Source: Pipra filicauda | Lineage: Eukaryota; Chordata; Aves; Passeriformes; Pipridae | Assembly: GCF_003945595.2 (NCBI RefSeq) | Contig: NW_024104350.1 | Span: forward strand, 310,001-374,000 | DNA length: 64,000 bases | Reading direction: 5' to 3' | In this document: positions 11,169 to 24,900 of the stretch, one piece after another | Layout of the letters: each line of letters starts with the position of its first letter | Position numbering within the stretch: the stretch's first letter is position 1 | Translations under genes and position numbers: made by a program | The notes under the pieces: model-generated | Databases searched by the model: none | Told to the model about the DNA's origin: nothing | Seen by the model: only the letters and a program-made list of their open reading frames with translations

Positions 11169-14100
11169 ACCACATTTTGTGCGTCCTTTGGCAGGGCAGG
11201 AAGAACATTTTTAGCTGAAGTGGATCTTTGTGCCCAATGTGCCTGTAACACCAGGCAGATCTGCAAGGTGCAGGTGGAGTTTCCATTCCTATGACTTGCA
11301 GTCTGTGTGGATTCCTCACACTGTGCTCTAAGAATTGCAATGGTGTTCATGTGAACATTAAAGCTCCTGTTGGTTTCATCTGTGTCCAAGCATGGCCAAT
11401 CAAACCCAGCTTCTCATGTGGGCTGTTGCCAGGAGCAGCCCTGTGGTGACAGCCAGGACAAGACCAGCTAAATTTGTCTGAGCTTGAGCCTGATCTTGAG
11501 CATGTCACAGACAAGGTGAAATCAGTTGCAACAGGTCTTGCTTCTCAGGGAACAATACAAGATGTTTGTCCTTTACCAGGCCATTGTCTTCCTGGGACCT
11601 GGCTCATCTGACACTCCTGTGGGGTCACTTGTCACAGACATGGGCCTCAGTCACAGCTCCAAAGTGAAGCTGAGGGTTTTTTTCTCCCCTTCAGATGACA
11701 TAAAATTCCCAAATATGCTGAAACTGTGCAGTTTTGTAGTGCTTCCAAACACAGGATACCTGGGTTTCTCCTGTTGGCCTTCAAACCCAGTGAACAGTTG
11801 ACTCTCCTTTTTCAAGAAAGGACATTTTCTCGGCTTCAAGTCAGACTCCAGACTGTGATTCATTTAGGGTTTTCACAAGAAGTCACTGAGAAAAGAAGGA
11901 TCCTAGAGTCACTGTAAATACATTTCTCAGATGTCTTATGCTTCAGCTGGGATTTGTACAAATAGCCTTTCAGACTAAATGGACCCCACTAATTTGCAGT
12001 GCAAAGCTGTCTCTATTGCATTTTCTGTTTGTTACCACAAGGAGTTGGATGACAGCTTGATTACATTTATGATATTCAGGGACCCAGAAGAACAAGAGAA
12101 ACCACTTGCTTTGAAACAAAAGAGCCTTTAAGTTCATCTTTGGTTAGAGACTTAATCAGTAGCTCTTCATTAACCTTTTATTTTAGAGATTAGAGGAAAC
12201 TATCTCAAACTAAAGGTATGTGGTTATGCATTACCATGAAAAAGCACAGTATTCCATGCTAGCACACCATTCAAGGGCTGCAGTTAAAACTAAAAGGAGT
12301 AAATGTCACCAAGCCGTGATTTCTGCTCACAACTGTAGACTGACTGAAATGTGTGACTTTCTTGTCCCACAAGTAAGAGTCAGCCTTTCTTCAGAGGACC
12401 CAGCAAACCCAAGGAGTGAGACACACACAGCATGTAATTCAAGTAAGAAGTAATGAACTTAAAAGGAAATGTAATTCAAATAATGGCTGCAGTGTATTTT
12501 AAAATTAGTCCACCTTGACTGCAGTTTCAGAGCTCCCACTGAAGTCTGTAAAGAGGGTAGTAAGTAACAGAAATACTGGGCTGGATCTTCAAGTGACTGC
12601 TTCAGAAGGGACAAAACCCCTGACTAAATTCACTCTGAAATGGATCTGCTCAGTGAGACTTTTTCTGGAGAATGAATAAAGAATGCTGTTCTGTACTAGT
12701 TTTAAATGGTTAATCATATCAACCATCCTTATGAATAGTCCTATTCTTATCAATCAGATTAATCACTTTTATTAAAAAAAAGTCAAAAGAAAAATTCTTA
12801 TCAGGAGTGGTAAGGCTGTATCCACTACCAGTTTATTCCAGACAACCCTGTCCATTTTATTTAGTATTTGCTGCCTCTTGTCCAAATTTCTTTGCCTCTG
12901 TGAAAAGAGAGAGGAGACCTGGATGGCTGGAGGGGATTGTGGAGGTGATAATCTTTATGGAGATCATTGAATCTTTTCCACATTTAATTAATCTGGTAAT
13001 GTCCTTTAGTTTAATATGTCATTCAGCGTTTATCAAGAGGCCCCACTGTTCATGATGGATATGCTCTTTCCTAGCATACTAAAACTATATACATACATAA
13101 AAGATCAGTTTAATCATAATATAATTCCCAGAGCAGGTAAAAAGTTATTTGCTAATGCCAATGACATCTGTCCACTGATTTTCTGTCTTTATTTAACTCA
13201 CAATGTACTCCTTACTTCAGAACTCATAAAAGACTGCTCAGCAGTCTGGGTTTTATTTTATTAAGGAAAATAAGTTAGTTTCTATTGCAACAACACTCCA
13301 GATCTCAAAAAAAAAAAGGCTCCTTTACAATAAAATCTTTAAAGTAACATGACTTTTTTTTGAGACAATGGCAATTAGCACTGTTTTGCATTGCAAGAGC
13401 AGAGAGGAGAAAAGAACATGCAAAGGTACATCAGTTTTGCACAAAAGTAGTTTTGGTTTCTGCAGTCACAGGGTCAGAGCTACTTGCTTAGGTAGGGAGA
13501 TGTCAGTCACTCAGGGACATCTTAGCAAATACAGACTTACAAGTCCTAATGAAAAAATATAAAGCATTGCATGAGAAAAAAATACTGACATTTTCCCAGG
13601 AATGGTGAGGCAAAAGCAGAGAAGGCCAGTTGTTTATTGTACATTTTTGCATATATTTTCCTTTGAATCCCGAGTTACTAGCGACTGAAAATCTACATAT
13701 TTCTGATATTCTGATTTTAATTTTCACTGATACTCATTTTTAAGTTTCTTTAACTTATTTCCAAGTAAAAAGAAGCAGGACTGAAATCATAATTATCTCC
13801 ATGTGCAAATACATGCCTCTGTTTTATATTTCTACTCTCTTTGCAATTTAATAAATGCAATTCAATATTTCCAAGATTATCTGTTTTAAAGGCAATGAAG
13901 CATATGTTAAGAAGTTATTTCAGATTAAGCCTATTATTATTATTATCAACAGTTAAAACTGTTATTTGTGTAAATGAATTTTCAAACAGGAAATAGGGAA
14001 AAAAGAAGGTTTAACATGTTTAAAGAAAAACGTTGTGAACACAAAATCCCATTATGATGCATTCCTCTGGCCAATTTAATATTTTTCTGTCCTGCAAAAG

Positions 14101-14743
14101 ATATGCATTGCTTAGTAAAAATGATAGTTCCCATGTTATTGCTGTGCTGTGTAAATAATGGCAGGCACTACAGTAACTTGGTACAAAGTATCATAAATTG
14201 TGTGTGTAACTTGGGTTAGCATAATCAGCTTTTTTGACATGATACAAACATAAATAATATCCAATAGAGCAATCTTCCTGAGCAATATTAAAGTGTTTTC
14301 CTTATTGCACAACGTATGAATAGCCACAACTATCGTTTCACTCACAGTTTGTGTCTTTTGCTTAATACCTGTGCCAAAACCAGTGATAGTTGTCCTCTAT
14401 TTTCTGATATTTTTCTATATTTTATTTTATTTCAAGGCATTAAACTATTTTGCAAATGTGACTAATTGCAACCAGTTGAGTTTTCTAGGTATTCAGTACT
14501 GTAGAATTGTATGGCTGTTTTGGAAACGTTTGCTCCTTATTCTTGGAATTGAAAACTAGATATAAGGACTGGCTGCAAAAGAGAAACCAGTACAGGAGCA
14601 TTCCCTGGAGCATGCAGGGATGGGGATGTACCTGATCATAAGCCAAAGCTCAGAGCTGGGTTGTAGAGTTGCACGTGACAAGAGCTGACAATTAGAGGTT
14701 CTATAACTACTTCATCAATGTAAAAACAAACAAGGGAAAAACC
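11169..14743. other. AT-rich intergenic stretch
   Basis: No gene or transposon recognised. Short A/T runs and small ORFs only. The first few hundred bases are slightly GC-richer and may be further diverged repeat. Confidence 0.45.
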
Positions 14744-14840
14744 CAGGGTAAACTCCTAGGAAACTTCCTTTGTGTAGGCTGGACTGGGTGACCTCCAGAG
14801 GTCCTTTATAACATGAATGATTCTGTGATTCTGTGAATGT
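14744..14840 (+). mobile_element. CR1 3'-terminal fragment
   Basis: About 95 bp reading GGCTGGACTGGGTGACCTCC, AGAGGTCCTT, then ATGATTCTGTGATTCTGTGA. This is the CR1 3' end with its octamer-type ATTCTGTG tail, severely 5'-truncated as is usual for CR1. Confidence 0.85.
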
Positions 14841-15599
14841 GGACAAAAAAAAGCAGCAATAGCCTTTGTCAAAACTATTCCAGAGGAGTTTACAGCAAAA
14901 CATTCTTCGTTCCAAACTGCTTTTTTCAGGAGTCGTTATTTGAAAAGTATTTGTGTTCGACGCTGCCTTTTCAGCCAAATTCAACTTTTTGCTTTTGCAC
15001 ACTCCTTTCCTTGTGGATATCACAGTAACCCTTTTGAAGGATGAAACACATCCTTAAAAGCATCCCCCAAACTGTTTCTAACTTGAACGTGCTGCAAATC
15101 ACTTGAACATGAGTGTTACAATCTCACTTAACTTCAAACGTTTGGATAATCAACAGAGCAGCTCAGAAACTGAGAGTTAAAACCATATCTAGGTGTTAGG
15201 TTTGGATTACAGTTCTGGAAACCAAAGTCTGAGGAGTCCTCAGACTCCTCTCTGAGTCTGGGAAAAGCAGCCTTCATCGTAAGGTAAGCAGTTTGTGAAG
15301 TCTTAACACCTGAAAGCTAGCTAGTTGCAGACTAGAAGTCCAGGAAGAGTTTGGAGGAACTTCTGCAAGGTTTTCCAAATAAGATGTGGTTTCTAGCCAT
15401 CAAAAATCACGAGCTTTCCAAGGTAGAGAAAAATTTAGGCATGAAAATGAACTAGAGATCTGTTTCAATATGCTAAGAAGAAAAATTTTAGTGTAAAATT
15501 TGCATTGTTAATACAATAATCTAAAATACAAGTTCACAGTGTCTTGAGACAAAAATTACCTGGTACTCAGGAATCTAAACAAAGTCTTAAAAAAGGCAG

Positions 15600-15639
<40 letters not shown>

Positions 15640-18600
15640 AATTACTTCTCAGTGAATCCTTAAAATTTGAACAAATCAGATTAAGTTTGTGATCAACCTT
15701 ATCTGGAATCATACAGTTCACACTCCTACAGTGATGCAAAAAGTAATTCACACAGAGAGCTGAAGTAGGATGTAGTGTTTTGGAGAATATGGTGTGTCAA
15801 AAGCCCCAACTCAGCCTTCCTCAGGAGAAAAGGTATCTGTAAAACAAACTGCCATTCTTACACAGTATTGCCAGAGTGTCAAATTGTCTAAAAAGATCAT
15901 GGCTACAGAGAAATCAGCAGTGCTGTAAACAGCTAATCCCAGCTGATCCCAAATTGCTGTCATGACAGAAATGGTAGAATTGTCACAAAGATTAAGTAAT
16001 CTCCTGATTAAAATTAGTTAAAACATTTCTGAGTGAGCAGTTATTTGCTTTCAGGATCCATCTGATGAGAGGAGAAAGCTGTAGGTATTAACAGCCTAAA
16101 TGAGCTGTCAGTGAGACAGGGGAATTCCTGGAAAGGCTGAGGAGCCAGATGGGGAATCCAGCTCTGGTATCACTGGGTGCAAGATCAAATGAGACATTTT
16201 TGGGTCTCTGGAAAGGTTGTGATTGCTCAGAGCATCAATAGAGATGGATTTGGCCCCTCAGCATCTCTCTGTGTCCCATCCTCAGTGCCCAGACTGGTGA
16301 AGCTCAGACACCACACCCTAGAAGGAAATCCAGGATTGGCTCTTGAATCTTTATGTCAATTCATTTCACTTACATGCATACCATAACTGCTTTGCTTGGA
16401 TTTATTCTCCTGCTTTCACACAAACAAAAATAGAGAAAGAAGAATAATGTCAGACTCTGTAACATCCACTTTGCAAAACCCATCTGGTATTTATCTTTGT
16501 TATTAATTGACTTCACAGCTGAAAACTTCAAAGGGGAGCTGTGTGGGAACTGGTAATAATGTTATTTCAAAATTTGTTTTCATTTAAACTCAAATCAGTG
16601 TGCTATATTTAGATATTCCTTATAAAAATAGAATTTAAATAAATAATTTCAGCCTTACAGTGCTACTTTAAGAGGGTATCAAAATATTCTTTCTTAATTT
16701 TGATCTTTTTCTTCTGTTTTCTTGTTTAGTTGATAAAGTTTTTTTTCAAATGGACTTCCCAGTTTCTATTTAAAAAATAATTAAAATATTCTCTTCAGAC
16801 TTCTGAAATATTTCACACTGGTTTATTCTATTCTGTTTTAATTGGCTACCTTCCAAATAATCACATTCCCATGTTTCAGTGCAGATTGAATGCCACTCTG
16901 TTTCAGGGAAAAATTTTGTGAGATCTGTCTACAAGGAATCAGTTACTTAGAAGATGCTGTCAAACAATCTTCAAAAGAAAAAGGGAAATTTTAGAGATAT
17001 TTGTGCTGACTGTCCCTCACCATTATTAGCTGCCATCACCACAATTTCCTGTGCATGTCCCGTGGATGCTCCATCTGATCTGTGCTCCTGCACACTCAGA
17101 TCCTCCTTGGGCACAGGTGACTCCACTCTGCAGCTTTCAGGAGCATTTCTTCAAAACTGGTCATTCACCGTCTGCAAAACTAACTCTGTTATGTGATGAT
17201 GCACAAAGAGGTGATGGTGCACACATAGCTTGACTTTGTAAGCTGATTTTTACTGAAGTAAACTAGTACTGCTTGTTTTGAATTGCTTTTATCTCATCTT
17301 GTTTCAAGAAGACAGAACGCGCCACTGTAGAGTAACAATTCTCATTTCTGCACTTCAATTTTTTTTTTAAAAAATACGTATTTCCTAGAGAGCTTAAGTT
17401 TTAAGGTCATCTCCAGGGAAAACATAAGAATTTTCCAAGTCATAGCTTTACTGGAAGTTAGAACACACATTAGAAGTTACTTACTGAAAAGTGCCTTTTC
17501 AGCCTTAGTGGAAGCCAATAGGTAGCTCTGCATTACAGCTGCAAAATTCAATCATTTTGTCTGGTGTGCTGTCATGACACAGCAATTTTTATACTTTCCA
17601 CTTTATGGATTTGGAACGAAAAAAATTTAGAGTCCAGTTTGTTCCTGTGACAAGAACTGCTTGCAGAGCTTCTGGAAGTGCATTGCACAGGATTCTGTGA
17701 TGCAGGCCCCGAGCAGCAAAGGGATGTCATTTGTGGTGGCTCTGTTGTTATCTACAGTTACAGAGACCAGAGGACAAAGTTTGCAAAGGGCATAATTATT
17801 TTTAAAGTTTTGTTTTAGCCAGAAGGGGAGGGGGAAAGAATAAGTAACCCGGGAGGGATTTTAAAGGAGTGGCTGGGATGAAAATAGAGGCTTGACTTTA
17901 GAAAAGCTCCAAAGGGTTGCAGCACATACAGTAGCTGTTGCCAATACTATGGTGTGCATATACAAACACACTGATACACAAGCCTAGATTTTCAAGAGAG
18001 TACGTGATTTATTACGAATTGTGGCAATTATCAAAGTAACTACAGCACAACTCAGCACAAAAATAGAATAAATGGTTTATAGTATAAATAATATATATTA
18101 TGCATAATAATGTATATTATTTGTACGATTTATAACACATATTAAATAATAATATTATTTGAGGTTTCTTGTTATTTTAAAATGTATTCATAAAATTTTA
18201 AGCCAGAAAGGCTAAAGGACTTGTATCTGGGGCTAACACATTTTACAGCACTTACAAGTTGTGAGCTTACCATCATATACTCCTTCCAAGGAAAAGGGGA
18301 GGGGCAGAAAATCTCATTGGAACTATGTATTTCTTCACAAAAAAAAAAGCAAATGACAAAACTGTTCTCAGATTTCTCATAAAACCAGCTCCTAATGGGG
18401 ATCTTTGAATATTTGTTCTCTGGTTAATTAGGCATGAAGAAAGGAAGTGAGCCAGAATTCTTTTGTTGATAGCATACGCATGCTGATGAGACTTAAATCT
18501 CCTTCAGCCACAGTCCCCCTCCTCAAAGGCAGCTCTCTGGAAAGAGGACTCATAGCAGGGGACAAAGAATAAGGGATGGGTAGGAATTTACTCTTTACAA

Positions 18601-18934
18601 AAATTTTTACATACCTGATTGGTTAGTACCCTTTTAACACGCTTTGGAAAGAAATCCCAGTCATCTGTCTGGGAAAAGTACAGCACTGACACACTGATAT
18701 TTAGATTTTGACATCGAGAAAAAGTTACATTTTCTAGAGAACAGAAGAGACAAAAGAAGATCCGTCTCCAGGCCATTGGGACTGCAGTTGTATTTGAATT
18801 TGTTATCCAACGGGTGAATGAGAGTTTGTTTCTTTTTGCATTCCTTCTGTCTTTTCTTTGCTGCAGGATGAAGCAGAAAGGTTAAGGAGTATTAGAGAAC
18901 CAGAAAGGGAAATAGGTGGAATCAAGCTCTGACC
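14841..18934. other. AT-rich intergenic stretch with a poly(A) run
   Basis: Contains a 36-base A run (15,602-15,637), a short perfect palindrome (15,227-15,245), and a very AT-rich patch (about 18,064-18,165). No gene is supported. Confidence 0.5.
15602..15637 (+). repeat. Poly(A) run of 36 bases
   Basis: Uninterrupted A run. I could not identify a source transcript or a flanking target duplication, so a retroposed origin is not supported. Confidence 0.9.
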
Positions 18935-20492
18935 TCCCTGAGAAAGGAGCAGGCACCAGAAATGGAGTGACTCCATCAGTGGACAAGGGAAGGACTACAG
19001 ATACCACTTACCTGGACTTCTATAAAGCCTTTGACACCATCCCCCCAACAACATCCTTCTTTCTAAATTGGAGAGAGAGATTCCATGAGTGGACTGTCAG
19101 ATGGATAAGGGACTGATTGGACAGTCATGTCCAGAGGGTGGTGATCAATGACTCAGAGTCTTGATGGACATCAGTGACAAGTGGTGTCCCTCAGGGGTCA
19201 TACTGGGACCAGGGTTATTTAATATCTTCATTTATGACACAGAGGGGGCCCCTGGTGGTCTAGTGGTCAGGATGTGGCACTCTCACTGCTGCAACCTGGG
19301 TTCGATTCCCGGTCAGGGAAAAACTCCCCCGGGCAGATGGAGCTCGTCAGCCCCGTAAGGCCATCCATTTAAGAGGTCACTCTAAAAACAAACCTACTTC
19401 CTGAGGACCTCACTGCCACCGTCCGAGCTCGCTCGGCCCCGGCAGATGAACCTCAGGATTAAAGGATGGGCTCAGTTCAGAGCACACTGTGTCTCACCTA
19501 AAACATCCACTGCGCAGGCTCGAAGGGTAATGACCTTTCCCAAATCTTCATTCACGAAGACTGGCCATACTATACTTACGACACAGATGAAGGGATCAAG
19601 TGCACCCTCAGCCAATTTGCAAATGACACCAAGCTGAGCATTGCTGTTGACACTCCTGAAGGACAGGGCCACCCACAGGGACCTGGACAAGCTCAAGAAG
19701 TGGCCCATGGGAATCTCATGTGGTTTACCCAGATCAAGTGCAAGGTGCTGCTCCTGGGTTGGGGCAACCCCAGTATCAATGCAGGCTGGAGATGATTAGA
19801 TCGAGAGTAGCCCAGCCCAGAAAGACTTGGAGATGCTGGTGGATGAGGGGTTGGACACGACCAGCAGTGTGCTCCTACCCCAGAAAGCCCCTTGGATCCT
19901 GGGCTGAATGTGCACAGCCAGCAGGTCCGGGGAGGTGATTCCACTCCTCTGCTCCTCCCTGGTGAGACCCCACTGGGAGTGCTGCATCCAGCACTGGGGC
20001 TCCAGCACAGCAAGGACACCAACCTGCCGGGAGCAGGTCCAGAGCAGGGCCACCAAGGTGATCAGAGGGATGGAGCACCTCTCCTGTGAGGAAAGGCTCA
20101 GAGAACTGGGATTGTTTCCTTCTCCTGGAGAAGGAAAGGCTTTGGGGTCACCTGATTGCAGCCTTCCAGGGCTTGAAGTGAGCTGACAAGAAAGATGGAG
20201 AGTATTTATGAGGGCATGTGGTGTGACAAGACAAGGCGGGGTGGCTTCAAACTAAGAGAAAGTGGGTTTATGTTAGATATTAGGAGGACATTCCTCACTG
20301 TGAGGGTGGTGAGGCCCTGGTACAGATTGCCCAGAGAAGCTGTGGCTGCCCCGCCCCTGTCCAAGGCCAGGTTGGAGAGGGCTTGGGGCAAGCTGGGCTG
20401 GTGGAAGGTTCCCTGGCCATGGCAGGAGGTTTGGAACCAGACGGTCTCTGAGGTCCTTCCAATCCAAGCCATTCTACAATCCCACTATTCTA
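18935..20492 (+). mobile_element. CR1 LINE fragment split by a SINE
   Basis: Plus-strand CR1 from the RT region to the 3' end. The frame from 18,916 reads TYLDFYKAFDTIPP and TVRWIRD, then VTSGVPQG after frame breaks. After the SINE insertion the same element resumes with coding for CTLSQFANDTKLSI-like sequence (FADDT box region) and continues to GGTCCTTCCAATCCAAGCC and an ATTCTA-type tail near 20,492. Multiple stops show it is dead. CR1 lies on both sides of the insertion in the right order, so the SINE arrived later. Confidence 0.9.
19244..19575 (+). mobile_element. tRNA-Glu-derived SINE, copy 2 (nested in CR1)
   Basis: The head (19,248-19,320) is almost a complete tRNA-Glu: 5' CCCCTGGTGGTCTAGTGG, CTC at the anticodon position, B box GGTTCGATTCC (19,299-19,309), and 3' CAGGG pairing with the 5' CCCTG. 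The body shares long blocks with copy 1, such as CCCCGGCAGATGAACCTCAG. The 3' end is TCTTCATTCACGAAGA, then ACTGGCCATACTATAC. The copy is flanked by TTATGACACAGA (19,232-19,243) and TTACGACACAGA (19,576-19,587), an 11/12 target duplication inside CR1 sequence. It looks full length at about 330 bp. Confidence 0.9.
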
Positions 20493-20849
20493 AGTACAGG
20501 AAACTGTTAAAATGGCTGTAAATAGTCCAATTTGATGTTTGATAAAAAGATTTTACCTCATGACTGAAAAAGAGGAAAAAAAAAACAACAACATAAACTC
20601 TTTTCAACTTCACTCAGTAAAACAGAACAACAGAAAGTTACAAAGGAGGTCTGAAAATTAAACCAAGAAAGGGGTGTGTGGGTGTTGGAAAAGGGGTTTG
20701 GTCAAATCCTTAGAGGGGGAAGGGCTCCTGCAGTTTGTCCTCTCTGGCAAATTGACCTATAAATATCCGATTTATGATACACAAAACTCTCCCTTGGATC
20801 AGTCTGTTTCTGAAGCATGGTACACACAAAAGTGTGTGTACTGTATATA

Positions 20850-20892
20850 CTATATGTATATACATATATATATGTATATATATATTGTAATA
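20850..20892. repeat. TA/GTATATAC-rich microsatellite
   Basis: Alternating TA with G/C interruptions, self-complementary overall. Confidence 0.8.
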
Positions 20893-21959
20893 TGTTTGTG
20901 TTACAGATATGTAACTGTCCTTTCTGTGAAAAAAGTGAAAAAAGTCCTCTTTTATGCTCTGAAATCTATTTTTCAATATTTAAACTAATTAATTCAAAAG
21001 GGGATACAGTACGTAGTATTGTGTGTGTGTGCATGTATATAAAAGATATACATTTAAGGGAAGAAGAAAATGTGTTACTTAAGTAATGCTGAAAAAGGCC
21101 AGACAGCATTTAATTCTCAGAGAGGATATCTTTTTTTCATTGGTGATTAGTGACTAATGGTCATGTTGGAGAAATATCAATATACATTTTAAGCTAGAAT
21201 CATATTAGCAGACTCTGTTTTAAAGCATTACTCAGCTCCTTTCTCTTTGCCTACCAGTGGAACTGTAAGTGCTTGGGTTAGTCATCATAGACTAATGAGC
21301 TGTTTTGGAATAAAATAGGTAGTTTAACATTAGTAGGCAAACTAGGGTTTTGTGTGGTACAAAAAAAAAAAAGATGATGAAAGAGAAAAGATGCTGCGAA
21401 GATGACCATGGCAGGATGTTAATCACCTATTGTGATTGCAGTTACACCCTCAATGACAGGCTGATGGAGACCACCAAGAGGAGGAAAGAGGAAAAAAAAT
21501 GGCTGCTGGAAAGGTCAGGAATTCATCAGGCTCCAGACATAACGAAAATAATATAAATGTCGGCAGAGATAAGAGGAATTGAAATACTGAAGTTTACTAC
21601 TTTAACTCTTGTGAACCAGTAATAAAACTTATCACAACAGAGGGTTGACGAAGCCAACACATATTTGTTTTGTCTTTAAAAAGTACGGAGTAATTTCAAC
21701 ATTTCTTATTTTCTCTTGTTAAATAAGTGGAAGACTTTAATCCTCCATAATTATGGAAGCAAGGTATTTTTTGCTAAGATGCAGGTGTTCCCCTCTCAAT
21801 ATTCCCACTCTTTAAAAATGCAGCCAAAATTTAATTGTGGGAAAATCTGCAATAACCCTGATAAAAATAAAAGACTAAAGGAAAAAAATCACTCAATCAT
21901 TCTTTTGCTTCAATCTTAAAAAGAAATACTTGGCTTATGAATACTAGGAGAGTATATAA

Positions 21960-21998
21960 AAAAATATATATATATATATACACATATATATATATATG
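21960..21998. repeat. (TA)n microsatellite
   Basis: Two (TA)n blocks separated by CACA. Confidence 0.9.
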
Positions 21999-24900
21999 AC
22001 CAGCCCAAATCTGGCACATAGAAGACATCTCTCCAGCAGCTTCAAGGAGCACTGAATTCTGAAGAAATGCACAATGATGGCCATCCACTCCTCCCTTTTT
22101 GAAAAAAAAAAAGGTTTGAAAAAGCAGTTTGTTCTTCTAATGTCTTCTCATGGAGACCAAGGGGCTTACAGCCCTCATGGGATGGATGTCCATCTACAAC
22201 ACACATCAGACTCTTCTGCTGGTGGATTTGGTAGATGTACATGGTGTTTGCACCAGTCTTTCTGTTCCACAAAAATCACAGTCTTTAACCACACTACCAT
22301 CACAGTGCCAAGGCTTTGCTTATTTGCAATAATAATGTCCAGGGCAAACTAGATTTTTAATGGCATAAGACTTCCAGGCTGGGTAAAGGATATTGAGGTA
22401 TTTGACAGAAGGTTGACATGGAACTAGAATATTAGCAGCATTTTGGCAATTGTTCTAAGCTCCACATTTTTCAATGTCCTTGATATTAGCAACATTAATG
22501 GATGCTTCTATATTGGTTAAAAGCAACACTACACATATCAGTGTCATTTTCTTTCCTCTCCCCTTTAGATCGTCTGCATACAGACTTCAAAATACTGTCA
22601 GACAACACAAAATGCACAGTCACATATGTAATTTCCCCTCTTCTGAGTAACTATCTATGGCAGAACTTCTCTTTTATGATTTTATATGAGACGGTAAACT
22701 GCAATTATTTAGCCAGGAGTTAAAATTGCTGCCAAGGTGCTGTTGCAGTCATCCATCACTTCCATGTCTCTCAGCTGACACTGCTCCACAAGGACAGTGT
22801 GTGAACCAGCTCTGTCCAGCCCAAAAGACTGATTTTCACAATGTGAGCAGGAGTCAAACTTCAACAATTTACCAAGGAATTAGATGGATCTCTATTGCAC
22901 ACAGTGTCACAAAGGTAGTGTAGATTTAAATATCCATAATACTTTATTGCAATAGAAACACTAAACCAGTCTACAATCAAAATACTGATTCAGTTTTGGG
23001 AGAGTAATGTTAAAGAGAAAACAATCTCACACTAAGCAGATGATTCCAACAAAGAAGTTCATTTTAAAATAGATATATCATAAAAGATGATAGGCAGATA
23101 ACTAATTCAAAAGACCCCAAAACCTGAGTTTCAGATTAAGCACAAGCTTAATTTTGTGTCTAACAATTACCTCATCCAAAGCTGATTTCATAATTGCAAG
23201 GATATAAAGTGTACACACCTTATATAAAGTGAGACACACTGATACCATGTATACTCAAATATATAGGAAACATTTTAAACTGCAAGTCAATATTGCAAAA
23301 CTCTATTTTAACGTATTTTCCTTTAAGTTTGCCTATATGTTAGAATAATAAGATCGTAGTTTCTCAGTTTTAAATTACACTGCAGGTTAAACATTGGATA
23401 AAAAGATAATATAATGAAATGAGAGATAGATCTACAGTGACATAAATCCAGATATTAAGTCAGTGAGGAAAAATGACTGCATTTCTGGGATCAGAGATAG
23501 CTTTGAAAGTACAGTAGTTGATTTGTTAATGAATGCAGGAAATAAGAGACCTGCTTCATTATGGCTGCCTCACAGTTACTCTAACCCTTATATTGCAACA
23601 GCATGAAGAGAATAAAAACTTCTTAAGCTGGTTGTCCTTCACTCTGAGACAGGATAATCTTTGAGAAACATTTTACGGTGCATCTTTTGAAGAAAAGTGC
23701 ATTAGTCTTTACTGAAAAAACATTTGGTTGACCTTGAAAATAAAGCATTCATGAGAAGTATGAGCAGAAGTTTTCATTATTCCTTAAGCCGTCGCTTCAG
23801 AGAGACAAAAAATTCCTTCCTCCATTGCAGCTCCACAATACCCAGTTGCCAAGCAACTGATCTTTTATGGTGGATCTCCATGGCAACTGATGTAAACAAA
23901 ATCATAAATCCCATTACCTAACTAATACTAAGGCTGGACTATAAAAGGAGAGAGGATCACGCCGAAGTTTAAAGATACAATATAAAGGAGTAACAATGGA
24001 ATTTAAAAAAAAAATGCTGTTGCATATAGTTGATATGGTTCATTTTACAAAACTTTCTATATTTTCCTACAAGCCATTCCAAATAATATTTCTCCTAATT
24101 TAGTAAGTGCATTTTCAGTGTAATTAAGCTGCCTGAGGAAACCACTGCACTCAACAGGTAAACCTGCAGCCACCATTAAGAGCAGCCTGTGCACAGGAGA
24201 ACTGTGCTGACATGGTTATTGTGGATTGAAAAGCCTTTGGGATAGATAAAACAAAGCTGAAGTTCGCTGATAAACGGGGGTGGCTGAGCAGGGAGTTCCA
24301 CCACTCTTGCCTATGAGAAAGTTAAATTAGGACATTACAACACAGGGTTCACTTCTGCTCCCTATGAGAAATTCTTGTCACAGAACCAGGTCAGGATGGG
24401 ACACAAGCCATGGACCCTTCCCAAGGGTCTTACAGCCATGGCAAAAAGACAGGCCAAGGCAAACCTGACCTAGGCATCAGCATTTTCTTTAACTCAATGG
24501 TGGTAGGTCTGACATCCATCTGGACACCCACGTCAACAGGTCGTTTCAGCAGCATCCTTTAAAAATGGAAACCATGAAATTTTGCATCTCTGAGTGGGAA
24601 TAAGCTTCATTTGCATTTGTTTGCTCTACTTAGCCTCAATTTATTTATATCCTTTCCCTTATGTCACAGACATCAAACTTCTGGGGCTTTTACCTTCTGA
24701 AATCCTACTTCCTTCTGGATAGACTCTGTCTTTTAAACACCAGTTGGTGCCACAATCTCCCCTGAGTCAGGTCACCATACTAGTCAGGTCACCATATTTT
24801 TTGTTACAATCCATGCCTCTAAAGAGTGACTAATGGCTGGCATTTTTGTGACTGATTCTACTTCTAATTACAATCAGCTTGAAATACTTCCAAATAAAAA

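Noticed and set aside
19248..19320. Functional tRNA-Glu (CTC) gene
   Set aside because: The head is tRNA-like, but it is fused to a SINE body shared with another locus and flanked by target duplications, so it is a retroposon.
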